64,000 nucleotides of DNA from Colwellia psychrerythraea (GCA_002163005.1 MAAF01000040.1:1-64000); one strand, 5' to 3'; positions 8,383 through 18,012 are shown, counted from the first letter of the stretch. The notes: generated by a model not told the origin, from the letters alone. Numbers and translations: made by a program.

Positions 8383-9607
8383 TATATTTCCTAATATATA
8401 AAACAACAGCCCAGATAAAGAAGAAAAAATATGAGGACTTATTAGCATCTATAGGTGAAGCACCTAATGAAAATATATATATAGATACTACCATTGCGTT
8501 AAATCCTAAAATAACAGACAAGGAAACCAAGTCATATCGCCTATTAATAGCATCATTTAAATATTTATAAGACACAAAGGTCAGATATAAATAGAATAGA
8601 ATCAATCCAGAAACCCCAACTATTCCGTATTTGTAAAAATAACTAAAGTAAGCATTTTCAATAATTTCAGATGGGACTTTAACTCCAAATATAAACTCAG
8701 AAATATTTCCATCTGTAAGGGATAAGAGGGTAAGATTAATTTGTCTTAGACGCCCGGAAGTTGAAGCATCTACTTCATTTGAGAATAATGATGTAAATCC
8801 ATTGATCACACCTGAAAAAAGCAATGGAAAAACACTCAGTAGAGTAATCACTACAAGACAAAAACATAATGCACCAAAATATATTTTTCTACGGTTGTCC
8901 AATTTATAATACATTGATACCAAGGTGTAATTCACTAGGGTAAATGCCAAAGCAATATAGCAAGCCTTTGATTGACCTAAAAGCATACAAATTAAAATAA
9001 AAGTTACTGAAAATAGATTTTTAAAATTGAATTTAGAAAGTAATAAATGCAAATAAAAATAAAAGAAGGGAATCAAAAAGAAAGAAAATATATAACTCCA
9101 GACAAATGGCCCCCCAAGACTTATACCTCGAAAGTCCCAGATTGGCCTTTTATTAATGATACTTATAAAATCAGGTACTAACACATGCATTAGATTGAAT
9201 GCAAATAAACTTAAAATAGTTACACTAATACCTTTCTTTAATTGGGGTGGGGATACTTTTGATTTATGAAGTATATTAAGAATAGTCAAGAACACTAATA
9301 AGTAAAAAAGGAATCTTGAATGATTAATCAGCTCTTGAATTGAAGAAAAGGGGATCTTTACTATAAAAGAGAGAATTATTAAAATAAAGACTAAAAGGAT
9401 ACTTATTCCCTCCTCTGCAGGGAAAGATATCTTTAACGATCTATTGATTATTAATAAGACAGACAGTGCTGTTAGCAAATAAGTAATAAAGAATAATATC
9501 TGCCCTACTGAGTTAGATCGACCCAGAATATAAGTTGGAAAATAGATTAAGAATAACCATAGAAACAATACAGTTAATGATTTTGAATTTTTCACTGAAC
9601 CTGTCAA
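8354..9607 (-). CDS. wzy: O-antigen/polysaccharide polymerase, Wzy-like
   Basis: A 417-residue, strongly hydrophobic inner-membrane protein with about ten or more predicted membrane segments and a long periplasmic loop region around residues 265-320 (SNEVDASTSGRLRQI). The Gly-Arg in this kind of loop is typical of O-antigen ligase/polymerase proteins. Wzy polymerises lipid-linked repeat units on the periplasmic face. Wzy sequences are very divergent, so the call rests on topology, the SGRLRQ loop and position between glycosyltransferase genes with wzx and wzz in the same operon. It overlaps the upstream GT4 gene by 4 bp. Confidence 0.8.
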   Translation of the reverse strand: MTGSVKNSKSLTVLFLWLFLIYFPTYILGRSNSVGQILFFITYLLTALSVLLIINRSLKISFPAEEGISILLVFILIILSFIVKIPFSSIQELINHSRFLFYLLVFLTILNILHKSKVSPPQLKKGISVTILSLFAFNLMHVLVPDFISIINKRPIWDFRGISLGGPFVWSYIFSFFLIPFFYFYLHLLLSKFNFKNLFSVTFILICMLLGQSKACYIALAFTLVNYTLVSMYYKLDNRRKIYFGALCFCLVVITLLSVFPLLFSGVINGFTSLFSNEVDASTSGRLRQINLTLLSLTDGNISEFIFGVKVPSEIIENAYFSYFYKYGIVGVSGLILFYLYLTFVSYKYLNDAINRRYDLVSLSVILGFNAMVVSIYIFSLGASPIDANKSSYFFFFIWAVVLYIRKYNEKKLLICY

Positions 9608-10650
9608 AATAAATGCTCGAGCCTTTGATACATAGCATTATATGAAAATGCCTTAATAGCACTAAGTGCTATACTTTGTGGTTCTGGTTTATCAGTTAAT
9701 ATTACATTAAAAGCGTCATCAACCGAGTTAACCAATGCGCCAGTTTCCCCATTGATAATAGCTTCTTTAACTCCATAGCTATTACGACCTATTGAATAAC
9801 AACCACAACAGCTTGCTTCCATATAAGCTAAACCTAAGGACTCTTTAAAGTTTGATAATAATAACATAAAGTGACAAATATTAAATAAACCAGCTACTTC
9901 AATCGGTGTTAAAACACCTAAAAAAGTAACATTATCAATAATATTTTTTTCGGTTATATATGCTTTTATACTTTTAGAATCTTTACCTTCACCTGCAATG
10001 TACCAGTGGCAATTTATATTTTTATCTAATAATTTCAGAACAACACTAGTCATGTCTTCAAAACCTTTGCCCCACTCTAAGCGACAACAAGTTGCAATAT
10101 TAATAAAATTTTTAGGTGGGATTTCTTTATTATGAAATAACTTTGTATCTACTCCATTATGAAATAACTTTGTATCTACTCCATTTTTAATCACAACGAT
10201 CTTTTTTTCAATTTCAGAATAATTAGGGTGAGCTAATAAATTAGTCAAAAATTTTTCTTTCATATAATCAGATACAGCGATAATCTTTTTAGACTCCAGA
10301 CACAATATGATAAATCGTCCCTTATAGAATGGAGAGTTGAGTAAAAATTCAGGTTCTGAACCATGTAAGTAAATTAATGTGTTTTTGGGCTTATATAACT
10401 TAATAAGCAAACAGAATATTTTTTTATAAAAAAGATCGTTAATAATTACTCTATGATATTTTTTAGATTTTAATACATTGAGAAAGCTAAGAAATAAGAT
10501 GATTATTCTTGGAAAATTAGCATGCGGTTTATTAATAAAAACATCCCAGCCCCTAACAGTTAAAGTATCAAACAACTGCTTTGCTATTATGCCTGCACCA
10601 CCAACAACAGGAGGCTGCTCTTGACTTAAGATAAGTACTTTTTTTTCCAT
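9604..10650 (-). CDS. GT4-family glycosyltransferase carrying a 9-residue tandem duplication
   Basis: A 348-residue GT-B transferase. The N-terminus LSQEQPPVVGGAGIIAKQLF resembles GT4 enzymes; the C-terminal half has CRLEWGKGFEDM and the donor-site motif ESLGLAYMEASCCG. It adds a sugar to the lipid-linked intermediate; donor unknown. The segment NGVDTKLFH occurs twice in a row at about residues 156-173, encoded by an exact 27-bp duplication. In GT4 enzymes 'NGVD...F' is the loop before the donor-binding domain, so the insert lengthens an inter-domain linker without breaking the frame. Start and stop overlap or abut neighbours (4 bp with wzy). Confidence 0.85.
   Translation of the reverse strand: MEKKVLILSQEQPPVVGGAGIIAKQLFDTLTVRGWDVFINKPHANFPRIIILFLSFLNVLKSKKYHRVIINDLFYKKIFCLLIKLYKPKNTLIYLHGSEPEFLLNSPFYKGRFIILCLESKKIIAVSDYMKEKFLTNLLAHPNYSEIEKKIVVIKNGVDTKLFHNGVDTKLFHNKEIPPKNFINIATCCRLEWGKGFEDMTSVVLKLLDKNINCHWYIAGEGKDSKSIKAYITEKNIIDNVTFLGVLTPIEVAGLFNICHFMLLLSNFKESLGLAYMEASCCGCYSIGRNSYGVKEAIINGETGALVNSVDDAFNVILTDKPEPQSIALSAIKAFSYNAMYQRLEHLF
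10132..10185. repeat. Perfect 27-bp tandem duplication inside a GT4 gene
   Basis: Two identical copies, 10132-10158 and 10159-10185, each beginning ATGAAATAACTTTGTATCTA on the plus strand. The 27-bp length keeps the reading frame. Perfect identity suggests a recent slippage event or an assembly artefact. Confidence 0.95.
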
Positions 10651-10660
10651 GATTATTAGA

Positions 10661-11707
10661 CTAAACCTTGTTATAAGATATTTTTACTTTATTAATTTTT
10701 TTTGATAACATTTTTTTACTGATTAGGAAAAAACCAGTAAAAAATAATGGTGAGAAAAAATATCTAGTCGCTTTAATTGATTTTTTGGCTTTAAAAATTA
10801 CTGCATAGGCATACTTTTCAGCTAAATATTTTCTTAAATACTTATCACTAAATTTTTTCGATAGATTATTAGCAATTACCATTTTCTCAAAATAGTTACC
10901 TAATGTACTAATGCAGTATATTCCTGACCTAAGCCTAGAATTTAATCCTAGTTTATAATGTCTTTTAGATTCTTCAACAGTTGTCACCATACCTAAAGTA
11001 GACAAAATTTTATTACTGACGCTGCTAATCAAATCATATCGTTTTTCTGTTTTTGAATTATTAGCTAAAGCACTGACACTGGTTGTTAAAATCCTGTACT
11101 CCATCAAGGTTTTAGGCACGTTAGAGAATTTAGTATAATCTTTAAGACGGCTCCAAAGCTCATAATCTTGTGCACTGGTAAAGGTTGGATCATAATAATT
11201 ATTTGTACTCACTAATATATCACGTCGCATTATTACACTAGGATGTACAAAACAAACAGAAAATATAAGCCTTACTTTTAGCTCTTCATCATTGATCGGG
11301 TGACGGTTATATTCACCGGCTCTAATGTCACCAATTAAATCAACCCAAGTTCCACAGACACCTATATCCTTATTAGTTTCCATAAATTTAATCTGCTCTT
11401 CGAATCTATGAGGGAAAGATATATCATCAGCATCCATTCTTGCAATATATTCACCTTTAGCTATTTTTATACCGTGATTGAGCGATGATGAAATCCCCTG
11501 ATTCTTATTTCGTACATGGATAACTCTTGAATCAGATTCAACATAACTTTCTATTATATCTGCACTGGAATCTGTTGACCCATCATTAATTATTATAAAC
11601 TCAAAATTAGTAAAGGTTTGCTGAAGAATACTATCTATGGCTTCTACAAGATACTTTTCAGCATTATAGACTGGCATTACAACAGAAATTAATGGTGTTT
11701 TTTTCAC
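10661..11707 (-). CDS. GT2-family glycosyltransferase
   Basis: A GT-A inverting transferase of 348 residues. The N-terminal 220 residues hold ISVVMPVYNAEKYLVEAIDS, INDGSTDSS and the metal-binding DxD region ARMDADDISFPHRF, followed by SAQDYELWSRL, the usual catalytic region (ED/QD) of O-antigen GT2 enzymes. The C-terminal third is basic with a hydrophobic stretch and may bind the membrane. It lies 10 bp from the next GT4 gene and 3 bp from the acyltransferase gene. It should transfer one sugar of the repeat unit in the cytoplasm; the donor is unknown. Confidence 0.87.
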   Translation of the reverse strand: MKKTPLISVVMPVYNAEKYLVEAIDSILQQTFTNFEFIIINDGSTDSSADIIESYVESDSRVIHVRNKNQGISSSLNHGIKIAKGEYIARMDADDISFPHRFEEQIKFMETNKDIGVCGTWVDLIGDIRAGEYNRHPINDEELKVRLIFSVCFVHPSVIMRRDILVSTNNYYDPTFTSAQDYELWSRLKDYTKFSNVPKTLMEYRILTTSVSALANNSKTEKRYDLISSVSNKILSTLGMVTTVEESKRHYKLGLNSRLRSGIYCISTLGNYFEKMVIANNLSKKFSDKYLRKYLAEKYAYAVIFKAKKSIKATRYFFSPLFFTGFFLISKKMLSKKINKVKISYNKV

Positions 11708-11710
11708 AGG

Positions 11711-12199
11711 TTATAAATCTCTTATCTTTTTAGCGGGATTACCAAGGACTACACAGTTGGCAATCACGTTTTTAGTCACAACACTACCAGCACCAATAAT
11801 CACATTATCGCCGACAACAATACCCGGCAAAATAATTGCACCTGCACCTACCTGAACATTATTACCAATGAGAATTTCTTTATTGACATGTTTCTTTCTG
11901 GTCGTAAAGGATTCAACATCAAGCATTGTCGATACCAGTTTGGCTCCAGCAGAAATAGCTACATCATTACCGATTTTTATATTACCCAGCGCATTAATAT
12001 AAGCACCATCATTAATAGAAACATTATTTCCTAAGTGCAACTTTCTAGGGTTTTTAATATAAACCGGCCCCCAAAATTTTAATTTCGATCCGCAATGCCC
12101 AAAAATTTTAGAATAATAAAATGCTTTAAGGTCAAACCATTTATACTCAAGCTGGTGTAATTTTAAAAAAAACTTATTCATATCTATATACAACTCCAT
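11711..12199 (-). CDS. Hexapeptide-repeat acyltransferase (WbbJ/Maa type)
   Basis: A 162-residue left-handed beta-helix protein. The [LIV]-G-x-x-x-x repeats run from about residue 55 to the C-terminus (LGNNVSINDGAYI, IGNDVAISAGAKL, IGNNVQVGAGAII, VGDNVIIGAGSVV), ending in VLGNPAKKIRDL, which is typical of sugar O-acetyltransferases. It probably O-acetylates a sugar of the repeat unit using acetyl-CoA. It sits between wzx and the GT2 gene. Met7 (12181) is an alternative start. The usual catalytic His is not obvious as a simple motif; AGAKLVSTMLDVESFTTRKKHV covers the region where it is expected. Confidence 0.85.
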   Translation of the reverse strand: MELYIDMNKFFLKLHQLEYKWFDLKAFYYSKIFGHCGSKLKFWGPVYIKNPRKLHLGNNVSINDGAYINALGNIKIGNDVAISAGAKLVSTMLDVESFTTRKKHVNKEILIGNNVQVGAGAIILPGIVVGDNVIIGAGSVVTKNVIANCVVLGNPAKKIRDL

Positions 12200-12216
12200 T
12201 TACGTAACGAAAACAT

Positions 12217-13653
12217 TCATATATTGTTAATAAAATTATGATTTATCGCTTTTTTATAAACATAAATATAAAGCATTCCAATGAGATAACTGCCTGCGAT
12301 ACCTAACGTGGATATAGACCATATAATCGACTGTTGATGTGATAATAATAATAGAAGTAACAAAGGTGAGGCGACAAATACTACTCGAAAAAAGTCTTTC
12401 AGGGGCAATGAAACATTAAGTAGTGACTGCATGTTTTTAAACAGCATAATAAATATTATGGCATAAGATAAAATTTGTACAGCAGGAATTAAATAAGTTC
12501 TTTCTGAGAAATCTACTAACCATAAAAATATGGATAGCACTAAAACACCATAAAAATATGGACCGACATTTTTTTTTGTATTATATTCAGATTGAGATAT
12601 CATATATACAACATTACAACAGAGCCTAAAGAATTCAATCAATGCTCCACCTATAACAAATAAATATACATCATGATATTTATCAGCTACTAGTACATTC
12701 AATAAAAATGGGGCTGTTGATATAATAAAGATAAGTGTTATTAGATATATACTAATCAATATAAGAGCATAATCTTGCCAAATTTTAATTCGTTGTCGTT
12801 TATCTGCACCCATTAGCTTCTTATAGTAAATAGGATTGAAAAATTGTGTCGACACATTATCTATCGCGGTAAATATAGCTGTAGCAGTAGCAAAACCGAC
12901 ACCAATACTACCTAACAATTCAATAGAATATTTTGCTTCAACTGCAAACCTATAAGATAGATTTTGTCCCCATTGAAGACATAACATGACACTTAATGGC
13001 CCAATAAAAACAAGTACATCCTTAACCTTCTTAGTCGACAGGGCTCCTAGAACAACTTCTAAACTAAATGATGATTTTCGAATTAAAAACATATATAAAG
13101 GTATCATCAATGATAGTTGGGCAGTTATTGCACCATATAACCACCCAATACCAGTTTCACTAATGAATAAAACAATTGCTGTGGAAAACAATAAAGTTAA
13201 TAATGATGTTGCCACTTGAACCTTTACAAATAACACTCTATTTCCTAGCATATTAAGTGTACTCAAAAACACTAAATGCACTCCGGTTAATAGTGATGAG
13301 CTGATAAAAACTAAATAATCAAAAGTAGTGTAATATTTTTCATAATCACCTAAGTAAAATATAAAATATGCGGCTGGCAGTAATAAAAGTATACCAATAC
13401 ACCTTATAAGAACTAATGATGCTAAGGCATTTTTCAAATTTCCCGTTGCATCTAATTCGTTAGTTCTTCTTGCGAAATATTGACCTAGTCCATTAAAACA
13501 AGAGAAGTTAAATAAAACTAATATAGATAATAATAAATAATTTTGACCAATTTCTTTTTCACTCAAAATTGTAGTTAATACTCTGATGGATATTAACATT
13601 ATAAATACTTGTATAACCTTACCTGCAACGATATATAGTAAACTTTTATTCAT
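12217..13653 (-). CDS. wzx: Oligosaccharide flippase, Wzx-like
   Basis: A 478-residue polytopic inner-membrane protein with about 12-14 hydrophobic segments and an N-terminus (SLLYIVAGKVIQVFIMLISI) like that of the MATE/polysaccharide transporter superfamily. Wzx moves undecaprenyl-PP-linked repeat units to the periplasmic face. The charged segment MGADKRQRIKIW marks a cytoplasmic loop in the middle of the protein. It overlaps the GT10 gene by 4 bp, so the two are translationally coupled. Wzx sequences are divergent; topology and the wzy/wzz context carry the call. Confidence 0.85.
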   Translation of the reverse strand: MNKSLLYIVAGKVIQVFIMLISIRVLTTILSEKEIGQNYLLLSILVLFNFSCFNGLGQYFARRTNELDATGNLKNALASLVLIRCIGILLLLPAAYFIFYLGDYEKYYTTFDYLVFISSSLLTGVHLVFLSTLNMLGNRVLFVKVQVATSLLTLLFSTAIVLFISETGIGWLYGAITAQLSLMIPLYMFLIRKSSFSLEVVLGALSTKKVKDVLVFIGPLSVMLCLQWGQNLSYRFAVEAKYSIELLGSIGVGFATATAIFTAIDNVSTQFFNPIYYKKLMGADKRQRIKIWQDYALILISIYLITLIFIISTAPFLLNVLVADKYHDVYLFVIGGALIEFFRLCCNVVYMISQSEYNTKKNVGPYFYGVLVLSIFLWLVDFSERTYLIPAVQILSYAIIFIMLFKNMQSLLNVSLPLKDFFRVVFVASPLLLLLLLSHQQSIIWSISTLGIAGSYLIGMLYIYVYKKAINHNFINNI

Positions 13654-14711
13654 GAAAGTTCGTTCATGGAATCATTATCACTACTTTTATTACAGTTACT
13701 CAAATTGATTACACCCGTAACAATTTTCTCAGAAAAATACTCAGAGGAAAAGCAATAGTACTTTTCTGACTTCAAAAAAATTTCTATGTTTTCTTGAATC
13801 TTTTGATAATCAGCATCACTCACTTTTTCCAGATAGTCATCTAGTGTAGAAATGCTAACAAAACTATCATAATTAATAAAACAATTTTCCGGAATGCTGT
13901 TGTTAACATCCTCATTACCTATATAGATAGGGACAATACCCGCCCTAAAAGCATCAAATATTTTTTCAGTTATATAGCCGTTGATTCCTCTAGCATTTTC
14001 CAAGCAATATGCATATTTATATTGCGAATATGTTGCAGATTTAAATTCTACGAGCCCCTTATAAGAACTTCTATTTTGAGTCAAAAATTTATATTTACGA
14101 TTAAATTCATTTATAATATTACTAAATGGCCAGTTTTTAAGAATAACAAGTTCCCACCTTGTTCCATATAAATGAAAGCTATTTTTTCTGTCATATTTTT
14201 CATACCAATCAATAATTTTTAACCTTTCTGTATATAGTTCGTCCTTGTAGGCACAATGTTTGTTTGATGATATTAATATTTTACCCTTCCTTTTTTGGGG
14301 AGGAATGGATGTTACACCTGTAATTTCTTGGTCTGTAATGTTGTGGGAATAATTAATATAAAAATATTTAACATTATCAACAAGCGATTTATTCCAAGTA
14401 AAAATAATGTCGAAATATTTGTGACTATCCAGATTGAAATTTCTCTTAACAATAGCTTCCGATTCGAAAATTATTAGTATGTTCTGTTTTGCTAAGTACC
14501 TTTTAAAATCTGGTCTTAAATTCGCATGAATAGCTATAGACGAACTACCTACTGGATTAATGTCTTCTGTCGACAGATCATACCCCTCTTTATGGAGGTT
14601 AACTTTAAGTTCGACAATAAAATCTAAAAAACCATCACGGTTATGTACACCTTTTGGCTCAAAGCATTCATTATTTGTAAACGTTGTAGAAACATAAGAT
14701 AATTTTTTCAT
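13650..14711 (-). CDS. GT10-family transferase, candidate colitosyltransferase
   Basis: A 353-residue protein with the GT10 (alpha-1,3/1,4-fucosyltransferase) donor motif YCLENARGINGYITEKIFDA at about residues 235-254, then AGIVPIYIG. In this family these residues bind GDP-fucose. The N-terminal 130 residues (KYFDIIFTWNKSLV) form the acceptor-side domain. It lies 21 bp downstream of the ColD gene and overlaps wzx. Colitose is 3-deoxy-L-fucose, and the operon makes GDP-colitose, so the likely donor is GDP-L-colitose; GDP-fucose is possible. The family call is strong; the donor is inferred from context. Confidence 0.8.
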   Translation of the reverse strand: MKKLSYVSTTFTNNECFEPKGVHNRDGFLDFIVELKVNLHKEGYDLSTEDINPVGSSSIAIHANLRPDFKRYLAKQNILIIFESEAIVKRNFNLDSHKYFDIIFTWNKSLVDNVKYFYINYSHNITDQEITGVTSIPPQKRKGKILISSNKHCAYKDELYTERLKIIDWYEKYDRKNSFHLYGTRWELVILKNWPFSNIINEFNRKYKFLTQNRSSYKGLVEFKSATYSQYKYAYCLENARGINGYITEKIFDAFRAGIVPIYIGNEDVNNSIPENCFINYDSFVSISTLDDYLEKVSDADYQKIQENIEIFLKSEKYYCFSSEYFSEKIVTGVINLSNCNKSSDNDSMNELS

Positions 14712-14732
14712 TTTAAACCCTTGGGTAAATCA

Positions 14733-15902
14733 TTATATGATACTTGCAAGTAATCTGATTTCGTTTGTTATCCCATTTTGATGGTTACCAACAAATAACC
14801 CATGTTCATCAAGGTATTCAGCCGCCTCTAACGTCCCAGATACTTCATAATCAAAATATTCAAGTACTTCTTTATTTTTAAGGAAGTTTCCCGTCACAAT
14901 TGGACGGCACTCAATGCCATTTTCAGCTAGTAGCTTGACAAGCTCAGCTCGGTTATAAGGGGCATTCTCTTTTATAATGAGCGAGAAACCGAACCAACTA
15001 CTTGAACCAGTTTCTTTTTGAATACTTAAATAAGGATGGTTTGCAAATAAGCTTTGGAATAACTGTGCATTTTCGCAGCGAGTTTCGATAAAGCCAGGCA
15101 GTTTTTTAAGTTGCTCAATACCTAATGCACCGCTCATCTCTAAAGGACGGGCATTGTAGCCCGGCAACATAAACTTGAATGCCTCCTCGAATGGGTCATC
15201 ACTTTTCTCACCACTTACTTTATTGAATTTAGGTAAGTTACGTGTCCAGCCATGTGCTCGGATACATAGGAGAATATGGTAAAGCTCTTCATCATCCGTA
15301 ACAACACAGCCACCTTCCATAGTCGCAATATGATGAGAGAAGAATGAACTGTATGTTCCCATCACACCAAAGGTGCCTGCATGTTTTCCATTAAGCGTAG
15401 CACCCATTGATTCGCAGTTATCTTCTAAGATAAAGATATCACGCCCTGCGATGATTTCATTCATACGGTCGTAATCGTTGGGGTTACCCAGTAAGTTAAC
15501 AGACAAAATAGCTTTAGTATTATCGGTAATTGCTACCTCTAATTTGTCTAAATCCATGTTCAGCGTATCACGATCAATATCGACAAACTTAACTTTCAAA
15601 CCATACTGCTGTAGAGGGAAGTAAGTGGTAGACCAAGAAACTGCAGGAACAATAATTTCGTCGCCACGTTTTAATTTAAGCTTAGAATTTTTAGTGAAAA
15701 ATAATGATGCAATCATCAATAAGTTTGCGGTTGATCCAGAACTCACCATCAACGCATATTTTGAACCAAAAAATTCTGCAAAATCCTTTTCATATTGAGC
15801 AACTTCTTTACCCATTGTAAACATGTCAGAATCAATCACTCGTTGGATCGCAGAATACTCATTTTCATTCCACGTACTACTCGCTAAAGCGTAATTAGTC
15901 AT
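14733..15902 (-). CDS. colD: GDP-4-keto-6-deoxy-D-mannose 3-dehydratase (ColD)
   Basis: A PLP enzyme of the DegT/DnrJ/EryC1/ArnB fold, 389 residues from the ATG at 15902 (SD GTGAG; a GTG at 15914 is the alternative start). Homologous aminotransferases have a lysine that binds PLP in a [ST]-K-N motif before a TxxGG-type segment. Here the aligned segment is SFFSHHIATMEGG, with His190 at the lysine position. That replacement is the hallmark of ColD, which removes the 3-hydroxyl of GDP-4-keto-6-deoxymannose using PLP and glutamate without forming an internal aldimine. Other PLP contacts are present (SSGSTANL, EDNCESMGA). It overlaps colC by 8 bp. This makes perosamine synthase unlikely. Confidence 0.88.
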   Translation of the reverse strand: MTNYALASSTWNENEYSAIQRVIDSDMFTMGKEVAQYEKDFAEFFGSKYALMVSSGSTANLLMIASLFFTKNSKLKLKRGDEIIVPAVSWSTTYFPLQQYGLKVKFVDIDRDTLNMDLDKLEVAITDNTKAILSVNLLGNPNDYDRMNEIIAGRDIFILEDNCESMGATLNGKHAGTFGVMGTYSSFFSHHIATMEGGCVVTDDEELYHILLCIRAHGWTRNLPKFNKVSGEKSDDPFEEAFKFMLPGYNARPLEMSGALGIEQLKKLPGFIETRCENAQLFQSLFANHPYLSIQKETGSSSWFGFSLIIKENAPYNRAELVKLLAENGIECRPIVTGNFLKNKEVLEYFDYEVSGTLEAAEYLDEHGLFVGNHQNGITNEIRLLASII

Positions 15903-16821
15903 TACAATACTCACTTAAATAAAATTCATAGGTCTTTTTAATACCAGCCTTTAAACTGGTTTTGTAACTCCAGCCAAACTCTTTAAGTTTCGCATCATCA
16001 ATCAGCTTTTGCTTCATTCCAACAGGCTTGCTTAAGTCGTGCTTAAACTCTCCGCTGTAACCAACTACATCTGCGATAGCTTGGTAATATTCATTAATAG
16101 TATAATCTTCACCTAAGCCTACATTGAGGTTTTGTGGCATTTGTACAAAGTTATCTAGAGCATAAAAAATAAATTCAGCTAAGTCTTCCGCATACATAAA
16201 TTCACGTCGAGCCTTGCCGTCACCCCAGATATCAATAACGTCAAGGTTATCTTTCTTCGCTTCATCGATTTTACGAATAACAGCAGGGATCATATGTGAA
16301 TGATTAGGGGCAAACTTATCAAAATGACCATACAAGTTACACGGAATGATTGTTTTGTATAAACGTTCTGGATTTTCTTTACAAATATATTCACATAAAC
16401 GCGTGCTAGTAACTTTTGCAAGGGCATAACCTTCATTCGTTGGCTCAAGTTCTCCCTTCAGGATTAAATCTTCAGATAAAGGATTAACTGCATCACGAGG
16501 GTACATACATGAGCTGCTTAAATTTAAAAAGCGACCTATACCTGCATTATTTGCAGCAGTAAGGATATTTAGCCCCATCTGCATATTATCTACAAGGAAT
16601 TTAACAGGCTGAGCCATATTCGCCTGAATGCCACCAACAATACCAGCGGCATGGATAATCATGTCTGGTTGGTGCTTCTCAATATAGTTACTCACAGAGA
16701 CAGCGTCTAAAAAATTCAGTTCGGAACTACCTGGAGACAAAAAAACATGTTGATATTCAGATGCAATTGCAAGTACATTTTTGCCAACCATACCGTTAGC
16801 ACCCGTTAATAAAATTTTCAT
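15895..16821 (-). CDS. colC: GDP-L-colitose synthase-like epimerase/reductase (ColC; GDP-fucose synthase family)
   Basis: A 308-residue extended SDR of the GDP-L-fucose synthase family. It has the NADP-binding GANGMVGKN (7-15), SSSCMYP with the conserved acid Cys, and the YALAK catalytic pair. EGELEPTNE-like sequence (LKGELEPTNEGYALAK) and NLYGHFDKFAPNHSHMIPA closely follow E. coli Fcl, including the catalytic His region. ColC and Fcl are homologous bifunctional C5-epimerase/C4-reductases acting on 3-deoxy and 3-hydroxy substrates respectively. Because the next gene, overlapping it, is ColD, ColC is the better reading. Whether it also makes GDP-fucose cannot be told from sequence. Confidence 0.8.
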   Translation of the reverse strand: MKILLTGANGMVGKNVLAIASEYQHVFLSPGSSELNFLDAVSVSNYIEKHQPDMIIHAAGIVGGIQANMAQPVKFLVDNMQMGLNILTAANNAGIGRFLNLSSSCMYPRDAVNPLSEDLILKGELEPTNEGYALAKVTSTRLCEYICKENPERLYKTIIPCNLYGHFDKFAPNHSHMIPAVIRKIDEAKKDNLDVIDIWGDGKARREFMYAEDLAEFIFYALDNFVQMPQNLNVGLGEDYTINEYYQAIADVVGYSGEFKHDLSKPVGMKQKLIDDAKLKEFGWSYKTSLKAGIKKTYEFYLSEYCND

Positions 16822-16824
16822 TAC

Positions 16825-17949
16825 CTACTCAACTGCAACTGACTTGTTATAACCATGATTTTTTAAAATTGCATGTTGCTTCGCTTTGTTAAGATCATTC
16901 TCAACCATTTCGGCACACATCTCTTCAACAGTGATCTGTGGAACCCACCCAAGTTTTTCTTTTGCTTTTGAAGGGTCACCTAATAAGGTTTCAACTTCCG
17001 CTGGGCGGAAGTAACGAGGGTCTACTTTAACAATAACATCACCAACGTTTAGTGCCGGAGCATTGGCACCTGAAATAGATTTTACTGTGGCGATTTCTTC
17101 AAGACCTTCACCGGTAAACTCTAATTCAATACCGGCCTCTTTGGCAGATAATGTAACAAACTCACGAACACTAATTTGCTTACCCGTTGCGATAACAAAA
17201 TCATCGGCTTTGTCTTGTTGCAACATCATCCATTGCATACGTACGTAATCTTTTGCATGACCCCAGTCACGTAGGGCATCCATATTACCTAGAAACAAAC
17301 ATTTCTCTAAGCCTTGTGAAATGTTAGCTATTGCACGGGTAATCTTACGTGTTACAAAGGTCTCACCACGACGAGGTGATTCATGGTTAAATAAAATACC
17401 ATTACACGCATACATACCATATGATTCACGATAATTAACAACTATCCAATACGCATACATCTTTGCAACCGCATATGGTGAACGTGGGTGAAATGGTGTG
17501 GTTTCCTTTTGAGGTATTTCTTGCACTTCACCATAAAGCTCTGAAGTTGATGCTTGATAGAATTTTGTTTTCTTTTCTAGCCCTAAAAAACGAATAGCTT
17601 CTAATAATCGTAATGTTCCCATAGCATCAACATCAGCTGTGTATTCAGGACATTCAAATGATACTGCAACGTGTGATTGCGCACCTAAGTTATATACTTC
17701 ATCAGGCTGAACATCTTTGATAATTCGCGTTAGATTTGAAGAATCAGTTAAATCACCGTAATGTAAAAAGAACTTTTGATTTTTTTCATGGTTATCTTGA
17801 TAAATGTGATCTACGCGTTCAGTATTCAGTGAAGATGCTCGACGCTTAATACCATGAACTTCATAGCCCTTTTCTAACAATAACTCAGCAAGGTAAGAAC
17901 CATCTTGACCAGTAACACCGGTGATTAACGCTACTTTATTCTTCGTCAT
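16825..17949 (-). CDS. gmd: GDP-mannose 4,6-dehydratase
   Basis: Converts GDP-D-mannose to GDP-4-keto-6-deoxy-D-mannose, the branch point to fucose, colitose, perosamine and rhamnose. From the ATG at 17949 (SD AGGAAAA; a longer frame reaches 17997) it has 374 residues, the E. coli Gmd size. Motifs are [15 protein letters not shown] at the NADP site, [14 protein letters not shown] with the catalytic Thr/Ser-Glu, and [15 protein letters not shown] and the C-terminal [20 protein letters not shown] complete the family pattern. It lies 3 bp upstream of colC, so its product passes directly to ColD and ColC. Confidence 0.96.
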   Translation of the reverse strand: MTKNKVALITGVTGQDGSYLAELLLEKGYEVHGIKRRASSLNTERVDHIYQDNHEKNQKFFLHYGDLTDSSNLTRIIKDVQPDEVYNLGAQSHVAVSFECPEYTADVDAMGTLRLLEAIRFLGLEKKTKFYQASTSELYGEVQEIPQKETTPFHPRSPYAVAKMYAYWIVVNYRESYGMYACNGILFNHESPRRGETFVTRKITRAIANISQGLEKCLFLGNMDALRDWGHAKDYVRMQWMMLQQDKADDFVIATGKQISVREFVTLSAKEAGIELEFTGEGLEEIATVKSISGANAPALNVGDVIVKVDPRYFRPAEVETLLGDPSKAKEKLGWVPQITVEEMCAEMVENDLNKAKQHAILKNHGYNKSVAVE

Positions 17950-18012
17950 ATTTTTTCCTAAATTCATTTTCAATTTGTTAATAACAGATGTTGTCAAATA
18001 GTTACTCTAACT

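Noticed and set aside
8383-8448. Upstream extension of the GT4 gene to 8448
   Set aside because: The extra 22 residues lie inside wzy and the ATG at 8382 has a good SD and family-typical N-terminus.
14733-15902. Perosamine synthase or UDP-sugar aminotransferase
   Set aside because: The lysine needed for transamination is replaced by His in the SHHIATMEGG segment; the ColD reading fits better.
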